Below, one piece after another: positions 35,986-44,401 of a stretch of 64,000 nt of DNA. The notes under the pieces are model-generated. The model was not told the origin of the DNA. It worked only from the letters and a program-made list of their open reading frames with translations, and ran no database searches. Each line of letters begins with the position of its first letter. Positions within the stretch are counted from its first letter, which is position 1. Made by a program: the position numbers and the translations under genes. The stretch comes from Serratia sp. Ag1 (GTDB lineage: Bacteria; Pseudomonadota; Gammaproteobacteria; Enterobacterales; Enterobacteriaceae), in NCBI RefSeq assembly GCF_000743355.1, contig NZ_JQEI01000026.1, positions 1-64,000 of the forward strand, written 5' to 3'.

Positions 35986-37356
35986 ATGAGCAACGTCGAT
36001 TCGCTGAAGCCGCTCAACCCGGCACAGCAACATAAAGCGTTAACCGCCACCGAGCAGTCGGTGATTAAAAAGTTATTTCGGCGCCTGATTATTTTCTTAT
36101 TTGTGTTGTTTGTTTTCTCGTTCCTTGACCGCATCAACATCGGGTTTGCCGGTTTGACCATGAAGCAAGACCTCGGTCTTAGCTCTACCATGTTCGGCCT
36201 GGCCGCAACGCTGTTTTATGTTACCTACGTGATCTTCGGCATCCCCAGCAACATCATGCTGAGTATCGTCGGTGCGCGGCGTTGGATCGCCACTATCATG
36301 GTGCTGTGGGGTATTGCTTCTACCTGCACCATGTTCGCCACCGGGCCGACCAGCCTGTATATCTTGCGGATGATCGTCGGTATTACCGAAGCAGGTTTTC
36401 TGCCGGGGATCCTGGTGTATCTCACTTACTGGTTCCCGGCGTTTTATCGCGCCCGTGCCAACGCGCTGTTTATGATCGCCATGCCGGTGACCATGGCGTT
36501 GGGTTCACTGGTGTCTGGCTATATCTTGGCGCTGGACGGGGCAATGAACCTGAAAGGCTGGCAATGGCTGTTCCTGTTGGAAGGCATTCCTTCGGTGATC
36601 CTGGGCGTGGTGGTGTGGTTCTATCTCGATGACACGCCAGCCAAAGCCAAATGGCTGACCGACGAAGAGAAAAGCAGCCTGAAAGCGATGATGGAAGCCG
36701 ACAAACTGCAACTGGTGCAGCCGGGTGGGCCAAGCAGCCATCGGGCCTTGCAGCAGCGCAGTTTGTGGCGAGAAGTGCTGACGCCGATTGTGCTGATGTA
36801 TACGCTGGCCTATTTCTGCCTGACTAATACCCTGAGTGCGATCAATATCTGGACGCCGCAGATCCTGCAAAGCTTTAACCAGGGCAGCAGCAATATTGTG
36901 ATCGGCATTCTGGCAGCGATCCCGCAGATCTGTACCATCGCCGGTATGATTTGGTGGAGTAAGCGCTCGGATCGTCTGCAGGAGCGTAAATACCATACCG
37001 CGTTGCCGTACCTGTTTGCTGCGGTAGGCTGGCTGCTGGCTTCGGCCACCAATCACAGCATGATTCAGTTGCTGGGGATTGTGATGGCGTCGGTAGGTTC
37101 CTTTACGGCTATGGCGATCTTCTGGACGACGCCGGATCAGTCGATCAGCCTTGAGGCGCGCGCGGTAGGGATCGCGGTGATCAACGCGACCGGTAATATC
37201 GGTTCAGCCGTCAGCCCGCTGCTGATCGGCTGGTTTAAGGATGTGACCGGCAGCTTCAATTCCGGGCTGTACTTTGTTTCGGTGTTACTGATCATGGGTG
37301 CCGTACTGGTCTGGCGTATCCCGATGAAAGATTCGCGGCCACGTGCCACGCCTTAA
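35986..37356 (+). CDS. hpaX: 4-hydroxyphenylacetate permease (MFS)
   Basis: The 456-residue major-facilitator protein has about twelve membrane segments and the ACS-family features of HpaX: LDRINIGFAGL in the first helix, TEAGFLPG, and YWFPAFYRARANALF in the central part. It imports 4-hydroxyphenylacetate. It begins 11 bases after hpaI and its last bases overlap the extended frame of hpaA. Confidence 0.94.
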   Translation: MSNVDSLKPLNPAQQHKALTATEQSVIKKLFRRLIIFLFVLFVFSFLDRINIGFAGLTMKQDLGLSSTMFGLAATLFYVTYVIFGIPSNIMLSIVGARRWIATIMVLWGIASTCTMFATGPTSLYILRMIVGITEAGFLPGILVYLTYWFPAFYRARANALFMIAMPVTMALGSLVSGYILALDGAMNLKGWQWLFLLEGIPSVILGVVVWFYLDDTPAKAKWLTDEEKSSLKAMMEADKLQLVQPGGPSSHRALQQRSLWREVLTPIVLMYTLAYFCLTNTLSAINIWTPQILQSFNQGSSNIVIGILAAIPQICTIAGMIWWSKRSDRLQERKYHTALPYLFAAVGWLLASATNHSMIQLLGIVMASVGSFTAMAIFWTTPDQSISLEARAVGIAVINATGNIGSAVSPLLIGWFKDVTGSFNSGLYFVSVLLIMGAVLVWRIPMKDSRPRATP

Positions 37357-37417
37357 ACTCAACAACCAGGGGTTCAGGTTAGGCAGAACCCCGCTATTGT
37401 TATTTTCGGAGGACAGC

Positions 37418-38299
37418 GTGCAGAAAAATACCGGCTTTATCGTCAATATCGATATTTGCAAAGAGTATGACGCGCATTATGCCGCCGATGAAGTGCACTA
37501 CGAAACCTTCGCTGGCTTGGCGGCATTTTTTGGCCGTGATATGCAGGTGCACTGGCATGAAAGCTTCTTTCAGGTGCACTTTCTGGAAACCGGCAAAATA
37601 GAGCTGCAACTCGACGATCAGCATTATTCGGTGCAGGCTCCGTTGTTCATCCTCACGCCGCCTTCGGTGCCACACACCTTTTTCACCGAGCCGGACAGCG
37701 ACGGACACGTGCTAACGGTGCGCCAGGAACTGGTCTGGCCGCTGCTGGAACGCCTGTACCCCGGCAGCAATCTGGTGCTGGAGATGCCGGGGATTTGCCT
37801 TTCCCTGGCCGATGCACCGCAGGAATTGGCGGCGCTCAACCATTATTGGGCGTTGATCCGCCGTGAGTTCAGCCAAAAGATGGCGGGGCGTGCGCAGACG
37901 CTGGCGCTGTTGGCGCAGGCGGTATTAACACTGCTGTTACGCAATACCTCTTTAGAAGATAAGGCCGCAAGCGGGATGCGTAGCGAACTGAAGCTGTTTC
38001 AGCGCTTTAACAAGATGGTGGATGAGCGCTTCCGTGAGCATCTGGCCGTGCCGGAATATGCGCAGTCGCTTGGGGTAACGGAGTCGCGGCTCAATGATTT
38101 GTGCCGCCGTTTTGCCAACCGATCGCCCAAGCGGCTGATTTTTGATCGCATGCTGCGTGAGGCCAAACGTATGCTGCTGTTCAGTGCCTGTACGGTGCAC
38201 GAAACGGCTTATAGTCTGGGGTTCAAAGATCCGGCCTATTTCGCGCGCTTTTTCAACCGGCTGGAAGGCTGTTCCCCATCGGTTTATCGCTCCCGCTGA
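37418..38299 (+). CDS. hpaA: HpaA, AraC-family activator of the hydroxylase genes
   Basis: The 293-residue AraC/XylS-type regulator has an N-terminal cupin sensor domain (HWHESFFQVHFLETG, LTPPSVPHTF) and a C-terminal double helix-turn-helix (about 205-290, ending FKDPAYFARFFNRLEG). In E. coli HpaA activates hpaBC in response to 4-hydroxyphenylacetate. I prefer GTG 37418, five bases after GGAGG, giving the E. coli-like start; a frame from 37343 would overlap hpaX. Its usual targets hpaBC do not follow here. Confidence 0.9.
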   Translation: MQKNTGFIVNIDICKEYDAHYAADEVHYETFAGLAAFFGRDMQVHWHESFFQVHFLETGKIELQLDDQHYSVQAPLFILTPPSVPHTFFTEPDSDGHVLTVRQELVWPLLERLYPGSNLVLEMPGICLSLADAPQELAALNHYWALIRREFSQKMAGRAQTLALLAQAVLTLLLRNTSLEDKAASGMRSELKLFQRFNKMVDERFREHLAVPEYAQSLGVTESRLNDLCRRFANRSPKRLIFDRMLREAKRMLLFSACTVHETAYSLGFKDPAYFARFFNRLEGCSPSVYRSR

Positions 38300-38316
38300 G
38301 GGAGATGCCCTGAGTT

Positions 38317-38351
38317 ATTCGAGTTGCCGTTAATACGGCGGCAACTCGAAT
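38317..38351. terminator. Convergent hairpin between hpaA and ampH
   Basis: ATTCGAGTTGCC (38317-38328) and GGCAACTCGAAT (38340-38351) form a perfect 12-base stem. TTATTTTGGGTAT follows, the right end of the Serratia-type repeat family. It can end both convergent transcripts. Confidence 0.7.
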
Positions 38352-38366
38352 TATTTTGGGTATCTA

Positions 38367-39506
38367 TCAGCCTTTATTGGCCACTAACTCGCCCACCAAC
38401 CGATTGACCGGATCGCTCATATTGGTGAACTTGGTCAGCTCCGAGCGGGTCACCACCACGAAGACGCCGATATTTTTATGCGGCACCATCGCCATATAGG
38501 TAATAAAACCGCCGCCGCCGCCGGTTTTCTGAATGATACCCGGCAGGCCATCTTTCGGTGACATATACACCCAGCCTAACCCCAGTTCATCTGCTGTACC
38601 GGGAACATCCATCCCTGTCAGCGATGCCAGATCTTTACGCTGGAAATACATGGTTTGCTCACTCATGGCCGTCAGCTTGCGTGGCCCGGTCAGGTTAGAG
38701 GAGAGAAACTGCTGCATCCAGCGTTGCATATCGCGTGGGGTGGAATAAATGCCACCGCTACCGGCAGCGGCGGTGGTATCACGGCAGGTACTTGATCCAG
38801 TGGCGGCAACCATCAGGCGTGAGCACTGTTCGAGACTGGGGGTCAGTGTGGTATCCACCATCCCCAGCGGGGCGGTGATTTGTTCACGCAGCAACGCGTT
38901 GTAGGATTTGCCCGCAGCGCGTGACAGGGCGTCTGCCAGCAGATCGTAAGCCAGGTTGGAGTAAGCGGCCCGCACGCCCGGCGGTACGGTGATGTTGGCA
39001 TGTGCCAGCCACTGCCAGCGCTGGGCTTTGGTCGGCCAGGTAAAGACCGGCGTTTTAGGCGGTTTCTTGCCGGGTTGCTCACGCGGCAGGGAACTGGTGT
39101 GAGTGGCCAGATTCAGCAGGGTAATCGGCTGGCGTGCGTTGTAAGACGGGACATTGGCCCCTTTGGGGGCATACTTGCGCAGCGGATCTGTGAGCTTTAT
39201 TTTGCCTTCGGCTGCCATTTTCACCATCACTTCGCTGGTCATCAGCTTGGTGATCGAGGCAATACGGATCAGCGAATCCGGGCTTGGGCGCACATCGTTG
39301 CCCGGTTTGGTATCGCCAAAACTGCGGTTAACCACCTGATTATTATCGATGACGACCAGCGCCATGCCGGTTGCACCGCTATTGAAGAAAATGTGTTCGG
39401 CATACTGATCGACAATCTGTGACGTCAGTTGTGTGCTGGCCTGGCTGACCAGCGGCGTGGCACATAGGCCCAGCGCCAGCAATAAAGCGGAGAATGAAGT
39501 CTTCAA
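38367..39506 (-). CDS. ampH: AmpH, penicillin-binding D,D-carboxypeptidase/endopeptidase
   Basis: The 379-residue periplasmic serine hydrolase resembles E. coli AmpH (385) throughout: SGATGMALVVID, the catalytic S84-I-T-K87, YSN in AYSNLAYDLLADAL, and KTGGGGGFITYMAM. A signal peptide covers about residues 1-23 (ending SQA). AmpH trims peptidoglycan peptides and binds beta-lactams. It is a single gene in its own transcription unit, read towards hpaA. Confidence 0.93.
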   Translation of the reverse strand: MKTSFSALLLALGLCATPLVSQASTQLTSQIVDQYAEHIFFNSGATGMALVVIDNNQVVNRSFGDTKPGNDVRPSPDSLIRIASITKLMTSEVMVKMAAEGKIKLTDPLRKYAPKGANVPSYNARQPITLLNLATHTSSLPREQPGKKPPKTPVFTWPTKAQRWQWLAHANITVPPGVRAAYSNLAYDLLADALSRAAGKSYNALLREQITAPLGMVDTTLTPSLEQCSRLMVAATGSSTCRDTTAAAGSGGIYSTPRDMQRWMQQFLSSNLTGPRKLTAMSEQTMYFQRKDLASLTGMDVPGTADELGLGWVYMSPKDGLPGIIQKTGGGGGFITYMAMVPHKNIGVFVVVTRSELTKFTNMSDPVNRLVGELVANKG

Positions 39507-39556
39507 CGGTCTTTTTCCATTTCAAAGAGCTACAAGGAAAAGCAAAAGTCGCTGCT

Positions 39557-39650
39557 TATACCCTTCATGCTTCAGGTTGCTTGGATGTTGGCTTCGTTAC
39601 TCGGCTCGCCCCTTTGGGGCGCTGCAAGCAACTCGAATTATTTTGGCTAC
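39557..39650. repeat. Intergenic repeat, inverted copy
   Basis: The stretch begins TATACCCTTCATGCTTCAGG and ends GCAAGCAACTCGAATTATTT. It contains the GC-rich hairpin CGCCCC-TTT-GGGGCG (39607-39621). The ATACCCTTCAT end is the complement of the ATGAAGGGTAT end seen at holC and hpaD, so it is another member in reverse. It lies in the ampH 5' region. Confidence 0.6.
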
Positions 39651-39743
39651 AGTGTAATGCGCGATCGGCGGAATGACCTATGGAAAAAGGCCCGATGGTG
39701 AATTTTTCCTACGACAATGTGCCAGCCAACGCCCGGTTGGCGG

Positions 39744-40817
39744 TCAACACATGGCGTTTTGTGCACTGTTAGCTCGTTGAATATTGTTACGGCCACTGCT
39801 TTTGGCCCGATAGAGCGCGGCATCAGCGGAGCAGATGGCAGAATCGACATCCAGTTTGTCCAGGTTGGCAATACCGGCACTCAGCGTCACCCTGGTGATC
39901 TCCTGCGGATGGAGATGATGCTGGATGAGCAATTCCTGCACGGATTGGCGCACGCTCTCTGCCAGAGAAGTTGCGTACTCTTCGCTGACGTTAATCAGCA
40001 GCACCAGAAACTCTTCACCACCGTAACGCACTACGATATCTCGCGAGCGCACGGTATCACGAATGGTACGAGCCACCTGCAGCAGCGCCTGATCGCCCAT
40101 GGTGTGGCCGTAGCGATCGTTGTAAGCCTTGAAATGATCGATATCGAGCAGCAGCACGAAATGGCCGCCAGTGGTGGGTGCCTGCAACTGATTGAGCCTA
40201 TTTTCCAGACCACGGCGGTTATAGAGGCCGGTTAATGGATCCAGCATGCTCAGATCGCTGAATTTATCCCGTTCATGGTACAGATTGGTCACCAGAGCCT
40301 GGGTAAAGGCTTCACTGCGTTTCAGCATCAGGTGATGAATTGAAAAAGCCACAATTGGCAACAGAATCGTGAACAGGATGCGCAGGGTATTGTGCATGTC
40401 GTCCAGCCACAGAATGGTCAGCGCCGAGGGCAGAGCGTTCAGACAGAAGGCAATCACGTTATCCGTCAGGGAAATCGCGCTGATAAAGAAAATGCTGAGC
40501 AGGCTGATTAGCAGAAAGCTGTGGCTATCGTTGGGAAGGTATTGATGTTTGATGTAGGTATGTGCCGCCCACAGCAGGCCGAAAACGGTAGCAGACAGGT
40601 TCAGTTTTCTGATGTATTGCCGTGGTGAACGCCGTATGTACTCTATGGCCGCCAGACAGCATAGCGGAATACCGATTAATGGCAGCGTGAAGGCTGGCGT
40701 TGCCTGGAAAGGTATCAATAAAGTAAAGACGGCAGAGACGGTATTTATTGATATAAAAAGCAATAACGATAATCGGTGCTTGTTGTTTTGCAGCTCCAGA
40801 TAAGAACGTGCATTCAT
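39744..40817 (-). CDS. Membrane diguanylate cyclase
   Basis: The 357-residue protein has about six N-terminal membrane helices (20-165) and a C-terminal GGDEF domain. The active-site motif is GGEEF (266-270), with LDIDHFK at 224-230. An RSRD product-inhibition site (257-260) lies five residues before GGEEF, so the enzyme should make cyclic di-GMP and be feedback inhibited. The membrane part does not clearly match a named sensor domain. It is a single gene; the signal sensed is unknown. Confidence 0.9.
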   Translation of the reverse strand: MNARSYLELQNNKHRLSLLLFISINTVSAVFTLLIPFQATPAFTLPLIGIPLCCLAAIEYIRRSPRQYIRKLNLSATVFGLLWAAHTYIKHQYLPNDSHSFLLISLLSIFFISAISLTDNVIAFCLNALPSALTILWLDDMHNTLRILFTILLPIVAFSIHHLMLKRSEAFTQALVTNLYHERDKFSDLSMLDPLTGLYNRRGLENRLNQLQAPTTGGHFVLLLDIDHFKAYNDRYGHTMGDQALLQVARTIRDTVRSRDIVVRYGGEEFLVLLINVSEEYATSLAESVRQSVQELLIQHHLHPQEITRVTLSAGIANLDKLDVDSAICSADAALYRAKSSGRNNIQRANSAQNAMC

Positions 40818-41079
40818 ACAGGGATCACTCTTTGCCCAATTGTTCTGCCGGAAGAAGAAGGTTGTAGAAAATTCCCAGTGCGTAGGTTGAGCACCTGCGG
40901 TGAATAGGTATAGTTAAGTATTGCTAATGGACTAATTTTTCTAGGAATTTACTTAGATAAATTATCATTTTTTCACCGGGCCGTCATCAGTGTTCCGTCT
41001 GTTGGGGTAAATGATGCGTCGGGAAAATAAATGCTATATGATATTGCTTATCATTATCATTTTTTGAAATGAGGTTATC

Positions 41080-41367
41080 ATGATTACCGCAATAATTACG
41101 GCATGTGGGCTCTGGGCCATCAGTGGGTGCCTGGGGCAACGGCTGGCCAGCGCTTGGGGGATATTGCTGCCCGGTGCTCTGATGCCGTTAATTGTGCTGA
41201 TTGATCTCAATATGATGCAGTTGCGTGCTCTGATCGTCATTGCCATGCTGGTGACGTTGGCGATGTTGTTTAACCGCCACCTGCGGCATTATTTGCTGTT
41301 GCCTTCTTTTATGGCGTTGGCTGGCGGATTAGCGGCCATCAGCCTGCGTTTCAGCGTGGTTGGCTAA
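41080..41367 (+). CDS. Small inner-membrane protein, DUF1435-like
   Basis: The 95-residue protein is almost wholly hydrophobic, with about three membrane helices separated by short basic loops (NRHLRHY). The pattern SAWGILLPGALMPLIVLIDL and LRALIVIAMLV resembles DUF1435 proteins of enterobacteria. Function unknown. ATG 41080 is preceded by AATGAGG. Upstream GATATTGCTTATCATTATCATTT near 41040 resembles a Fur box, so iron control is possible. Confidence 0.6.
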   Translation: MITAIITACGLWAISGCLGQRLASAWGILLPGALMPLIVLIDLNMMQLRALIVIAMLVTLAMLFNRHLRHYLLLPSFMALAGGLAAISLRFSVVG

Positions 41368-41442
41368 CAGAGCAATATGCATTAACGTGTGGGTTTATAA
41401 CGGAATTTAACGCTGAGGAATTGCTGGGGAGAGTTCATCAAT

Positions 41443-41529
41443 TGGTGCGAAGAGAGGGACTTGAACCCTCACGTCCGTAAGGACACTAACACCTGAAGCT
41501 AGCGCGTCTACCAATTCCGCCACCTTCGC
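41443..41529 (-). tRNA. leuV: tRNA-Leu (CAG), copy 3 of the transcript
   Basis: The 87-base class II tRNA with encoded CCA has the anticodon loop TTCAGGT between CTAGC and GTTAG, giving CAG. It is identical to the copy at 41693. The three copies lie in tandem and should be cut from one transcript. The symbol is by analogy with the E. coli leuQPV cluster; which copy corresponds to which is arbitrary. Confidence 0.96.
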
Positions 41530-41572
41530 ACAGTCGATGTTGTTGCTTTGCTTTCGATTTATATCACCAGCT

Positions 41573-41659
41573 TGGTGCGAAGAGAGGGACTTGAACCCTC
41601 ACGTCCGTAAGAACACTAACACCTGAAGCTAGCGCGTCTACCAATTCCGCCACCTTCGC
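41573..41659 (-). tRNA. leuP: tRNA-Leu (CAG), copy 2, variant variable arm
   Basis: Same tRNA as its neighbours except one base in the variable arm (A instead of G on the plus strand, near 41602). The change turns a G-C pair of the variable-arm stem into G-U and should be tolerated. It is 87 bases including CCA. Confidence 0.96.
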
Positions 41660-41692
41660 CTTGATGCTGTGCAATATAAATCATGTGGTTAT

Positions 41693-41779
41693 TGGTGCGA
41701 AGAGAGGGACTTGAACCCTCACGTCCGTAAGGACACTAACACCTGAAGCTAGCGCGTCTACCAATTCCGCCACCTTCGC
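41693..41779 (-). tRNA. leuQ: tRNA-Leu (CAG), copy 1 of the transcript
   Basis: This is the promoter-proximal copy of the triple tRNA-Leu(CAG) operon. It is 87 bases with CCA and reads CUG codons. About 33 bases separate it from the next copy. Confidence 0.96.
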
Positions 41780-41820
41780 TTACCAGAAACACTACCGGAG
41801 TAATGCTACCACGGAGGCGA

Positions 41821-41848
41821 ATTCTAGAGATTTTGGCGGGTACGTCAA
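41821..41848 (-). promoter_or_regulatory. Promoter of the triple tRNA-Leu operon
   Basis: On the minus strand TTGACG (41848-41843) and TAGAAT (41826-41821) are spaced 16 bases. A GC-rich TCGCCTCCG discriminator follows, as in stringently controlled tRNA promoters. The -35 element overlaps the last codons of the LysR gene upstream. Confidence 0.75.
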
Positions 41849-42816
41849 TAGTTATTTCCTGGTTTAAGGGCGTTCGCTGTAAAAAACGCCACATCCTCTT
41901 CCTCTTTCAAGCTGCAGCGTTGTTGATAGCCCTCAAACAGAGCAATCAGCCAATCAATCAATACCCTGACGCGTGGCGCAAGGAAGCGGCCAGGGGGATA
42001 CATGATGTAGATCGGCATCGGCGGCGGCGGTGTTGCCGCCAACACCTCCACCATTTCCCCGGTCTTTAACCAGGAGGCCACCGAGTAGCGGGAGCCTTGA
42101 ATCAAGCCCATCCCGGCGCGACAGGCGCTGGTATAGGCATCAGCACCGCTGACGCTCAGCCTGCTTGGCAATTCACGCAGTTCGAGCTTGCCGTCGCGGC
42201 AGAATTCCAGCGGGTAATTGCGGTTATTAACCAACGAAAAATAGCCCACCGCCTGGTGGCGCTGCAGATCGTCGATTGACTCCGGGATGCCGAAGGTTTG
42301 CAGATAGGTGGGGGATGCACAGGTCAATTGTGGCATTTGGGCAATCAGCCGGGCGACCAGAGTGTCGTCTTCGGTGTCCCAGGCGCGCAGCACACAGTCC
42401 ACACCTTCACGCAGCAGATCGACATGGGTGTCGTTGGCACCGAGCGCTAGCTCAATCTCTGGGTAACGGTGATAAAAATCCGCCAACGCCGGAATCACAA
42501 TCTCCCGCGCCAGCGAGTGTGGCATATCGATGCGCACTTTGCCCGCAGGCTGCTGTTTGTGCTGGTGGAACAAGGTATCCGCTTCTTCCAGTGCATCCAG
42601 CAGTTGCAGGCAACGCTGATAATACAGCGTGCCCTCGGCGGTGATCTGTACCTGCCGTGTGGTGCGTAATAACAGGCGAACGCCGAGCCGTTGCTCCAGC
42701 CACTTCAACGCATTGCTGACCGTGGCGCGCGGCAGTTGCAGGCGTTCCGCCGCGCGGCTGAAGCTACCCAGTTCGACGATCCGGGTGAAGATACGCATGG
42801 CCTGAATCTGTTCCAT
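41845..42816 (-). CDS. LysR-type regulator
   Basis: The 323-residue protein has a standard N-terminal winged helix-turn-helix (MRIFTRIVELGSFSRAAERLQLPRATVSNALKWLEQRLG-type, 6-48) and a periplasmic-binding-protein-like effector domain. It resembles the large YhjC/AaeR-like group that controls nearby oxidoreductases. It is divergent from the aldo/keto reductase gene (gap 115 bases), which is its likely target. Effector unknown. Confidence 0.9.
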   Translation of the reverse strand: MEQIQAMRIFTRIVELGSFSRAAERLQLPRATVSNALKWLEQRLGVRLLLRTTRQVQITAEGTLYYQRCLQLLDALEEADTLFHQHKQQPAGKVRIDMPHSLAREIVIPALADFYHRYPEIELALGANDTHVDLLREGVDCVLRAWDTEDDTLVARLIAQMPQLTCASPTYLQTFGIPESIDDLQRHQAVGYFSLVNNRNYPLEFCRDGKLELRELPSRLSVSGADAYTSACRAGMGLIQGSRYSVASWLKTGEMVEVLAATPPPPMPIYIMYPPGRFLAPRVRVLIDWLIALFEGYQQRCSLKEEEDVAFFTANALKPGNNY

Positions 42817-42931
42817 TTCTCCGCCATTGTTAGCTATTTATAAACAGTGATGTGCGATCTGCATTATTTATCTTTGTAGCGTAAACAACCAGACTTTGTT
42901 ACGACATAGACCGCTCAATAAGGAAAGTGCA

Positions 42932-43924
42932 ATGCAACAACGTAAATTAGGTTCTAATGGCCCCGCCGTTTCAGCCCTGGGTTTAGGCTGCATGGGAATG
43001 AGCGATTTTTACTCGACCGCCAGTGATGAAAAAGAGGCGATCGCCACGCTGCACCGGGCATTGGAACTGGGCGTCACGCTGTTGGATACTGCCGACATGT
43101 ATGGCCCGCATACCAATGAGCAACTGATCGGCAAAGCGATTAAAGGCAAGCGCGATAACGTCTTTCTGGCGACCAAGTTCGGTATTGTGCGCGATCCCGC
43201 CGATCCTAACGCGCGTGGCGTGAGCAGCAAACCGCAATATATCCGCCGCTCGGTCGAGGGCAGCCTGCAACGTTTGGGGGTGGAAACCATCGATCTTTAT
43301 TATCAGCACCGCGTCGATCCACAGGTGCCGATCGAAGAGGTGGTGGGCACCATGGCGGATCTGATTAAAGAGGGCAAAATCCGCTATATCGGTTTAAGCG
43401 AAGCCTCGGTTGCCACGCTCGAGCGGGCACACAAAGTGCATCCGATTACCGCATTACAGACGGAGTATTCACTGTGGACACGGGATGCAGAACAAGGGCA
43501 ACTGGCAACCTGCGAGCGCCTGGGTATTGGTTTTGTGGCCTACAGCCCGTTGGGGCGCGGTTTCCTGACTGGGGCGATCCAGCGCCCGGAAGATCTGGCT
43601 GAAGACGATTTCCGCCGTGGGAATCCACGTTTTCAGGGGGAAAACTTCGCCCGCAACCTGGAATTGGTGGAAAAAGTCAGTGAACTGGCCCGGCAGAAGG
43701 GCGTTGCACCTTCACAGTTAGCGTTGGCGTGGGTGATGGCACAGGGGCAACATATTGTGCCTATCCCCGGCACCAAACGCAGACGTTATCTGGAAGAAAA
43801 TGTGGCAGCAGCGGAGATTAGGCTGAATGCGCAGGAACTGGCGGCGATCGAAGCGGTATTCCCATTGGCGGGTGCGGCTGGCGCGCGTTATACGCAGGTG
43901 GGGATGGAGTTTATTAACGGCTAG
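42932..43924 (+). CDS. Aldo/keto reductase
   Basis: The 330-residue NADPH-dependent oxidoreductase has the catalytic D and Y in [18 protein letters not shown], the K in FLATKFG, and the H in [21 protein letters not shown] binds the cofactor phosphate. It is closest to the AKR13/YajO-like group that reduces aldehydes and quinones. ATG 42932 with AAGGAAA upstream is preferred over an in-frame start at 42896. Likely controlled by the divergent LysR gene. Confidence 0.9.
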   Translation: MQQRKLGSNGPAVSALGLGCMGMSDFYSTASDEKEAIATLHRALELGVTLLDTADMYGPHTNEQLIGKAIKGKRDNVFLATKFGIVRDPADPNARGVSSKPQYIRRSVEGSLQRLGVETIDLYYQHRVDPQVPIEEVVGTMADLIKEGKIRYIGLSEASVATLERAHKVHPITALQTEYSLWTRDAEQGQLATCERLGIGFVAYSPLGRGFLTGAIQRPEDLAEDDFRRGNPRFQGENFARNLELVEKVSELARQKGVAPSQLALAWVMAQGQHIVPIPGTKRRRYLEENVAAAEIRLNAQELAAIEAVFPLAGAAGARYTQVGMEFING

Positions 43925-43933
43925 TTGGGTAAC

Positions 43934-43954
43934 ACGGGCGCTAAATGCGCCCGT
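43934..43954 (+). terminator. Hairpin after the aldo/keto reductase gene
   Basis: ACGGGCGC (43934-43941) pairs with GCGCCCGT (43947-43954) over TAAAT. The T-run is weak, so termination may be partial. Confidence 0.6.
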
Positions 43955-43970
43955 ATCATTGTATTCAGAA

Positions 43971-44381
43971 AACCCCCAGCTAGGCTGGGGGTTCCGTCAA
44001 GCTTCCAGCTTTGAGTCGGCTCTTTTAATGGCCAGTAACGCTTGTGGTCAGGTAGCAACAAAGCACCTCTGGAGATAGGTAAACCGCTAATAGTTGCTGA
44101 GAAAGGCTTAGCGCATACCCGATGAATGAGAGAAGTACCCACACGTTACTTATTCAGTGTCTTGGGGGGTAAGTACAAAGGAAACTGTCATATGCGCTAA
44201 GGAAGATATGTGTATAGAAAGATGTGGTGGTAACTACAGTCGCCCTTACATTGATGTAGCCCGTTTACGGGCAGTAAGTAACAGAAGTAATGCAAATGTG
44301 AGGTAGTCATGCGCCTGTTAGGGCGCGGCAGGTAAGAGAGCCTTACAGGCGCATATGAAAAACCTCCGGCTATGCCGGAGG
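43971..44381. mobile_element. Possible decayed IS200-type element without transposase
   Basis: The stretch opens with a perfect hairpin AACCCCCAGC-TAG-GCTGGGGGTT (43971-43993) and closes with a stem ATGCGCCTGT/ACAGGCGCAT (44309-44318 and 44345-44354). TATGAAAAACCTCCGGC and a second hairpin follow. Subterminal palindromes and this right end recall IS200-family ends from memory. No TnpA (about 150 residues) is encoded; at 411 bases it would be an internally deleted copy. Several other hairpins (such as AGCCCGT/ACGGGC near 44258-44274) may instead reflect a small RNA. Uncertain. Confidence 0.4.
44363..44381 (-). terminator. rsmC terminator
   Basis: CCTCCGGC (44363-44370) and GCCGGAGG (44374-44381) form an 8-base stem with a three-base loop; read on the minus strand it is followed by TTTTT. 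It lies about 20 bases after rsmC. Confidence 0.85.
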
Positions 44382-44401
44382 ATATTTATTTTAATGCAGC
44401 G

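Noticed and set aside
41443..41779. Tandem 130-base repeats as a possible repeat array or CRISPR
   Set aside because: The three units are tRNA-Leu genes with spacers of different sequence; no CRISPR repeats or cas genes are present in the window.
43921..44142. 73-codon minus-strand frame after the aldo/keto reductase gene
   Set aside because: It runs through the terminal hairpin of the putative IS remnant and looks like frame noise within it.
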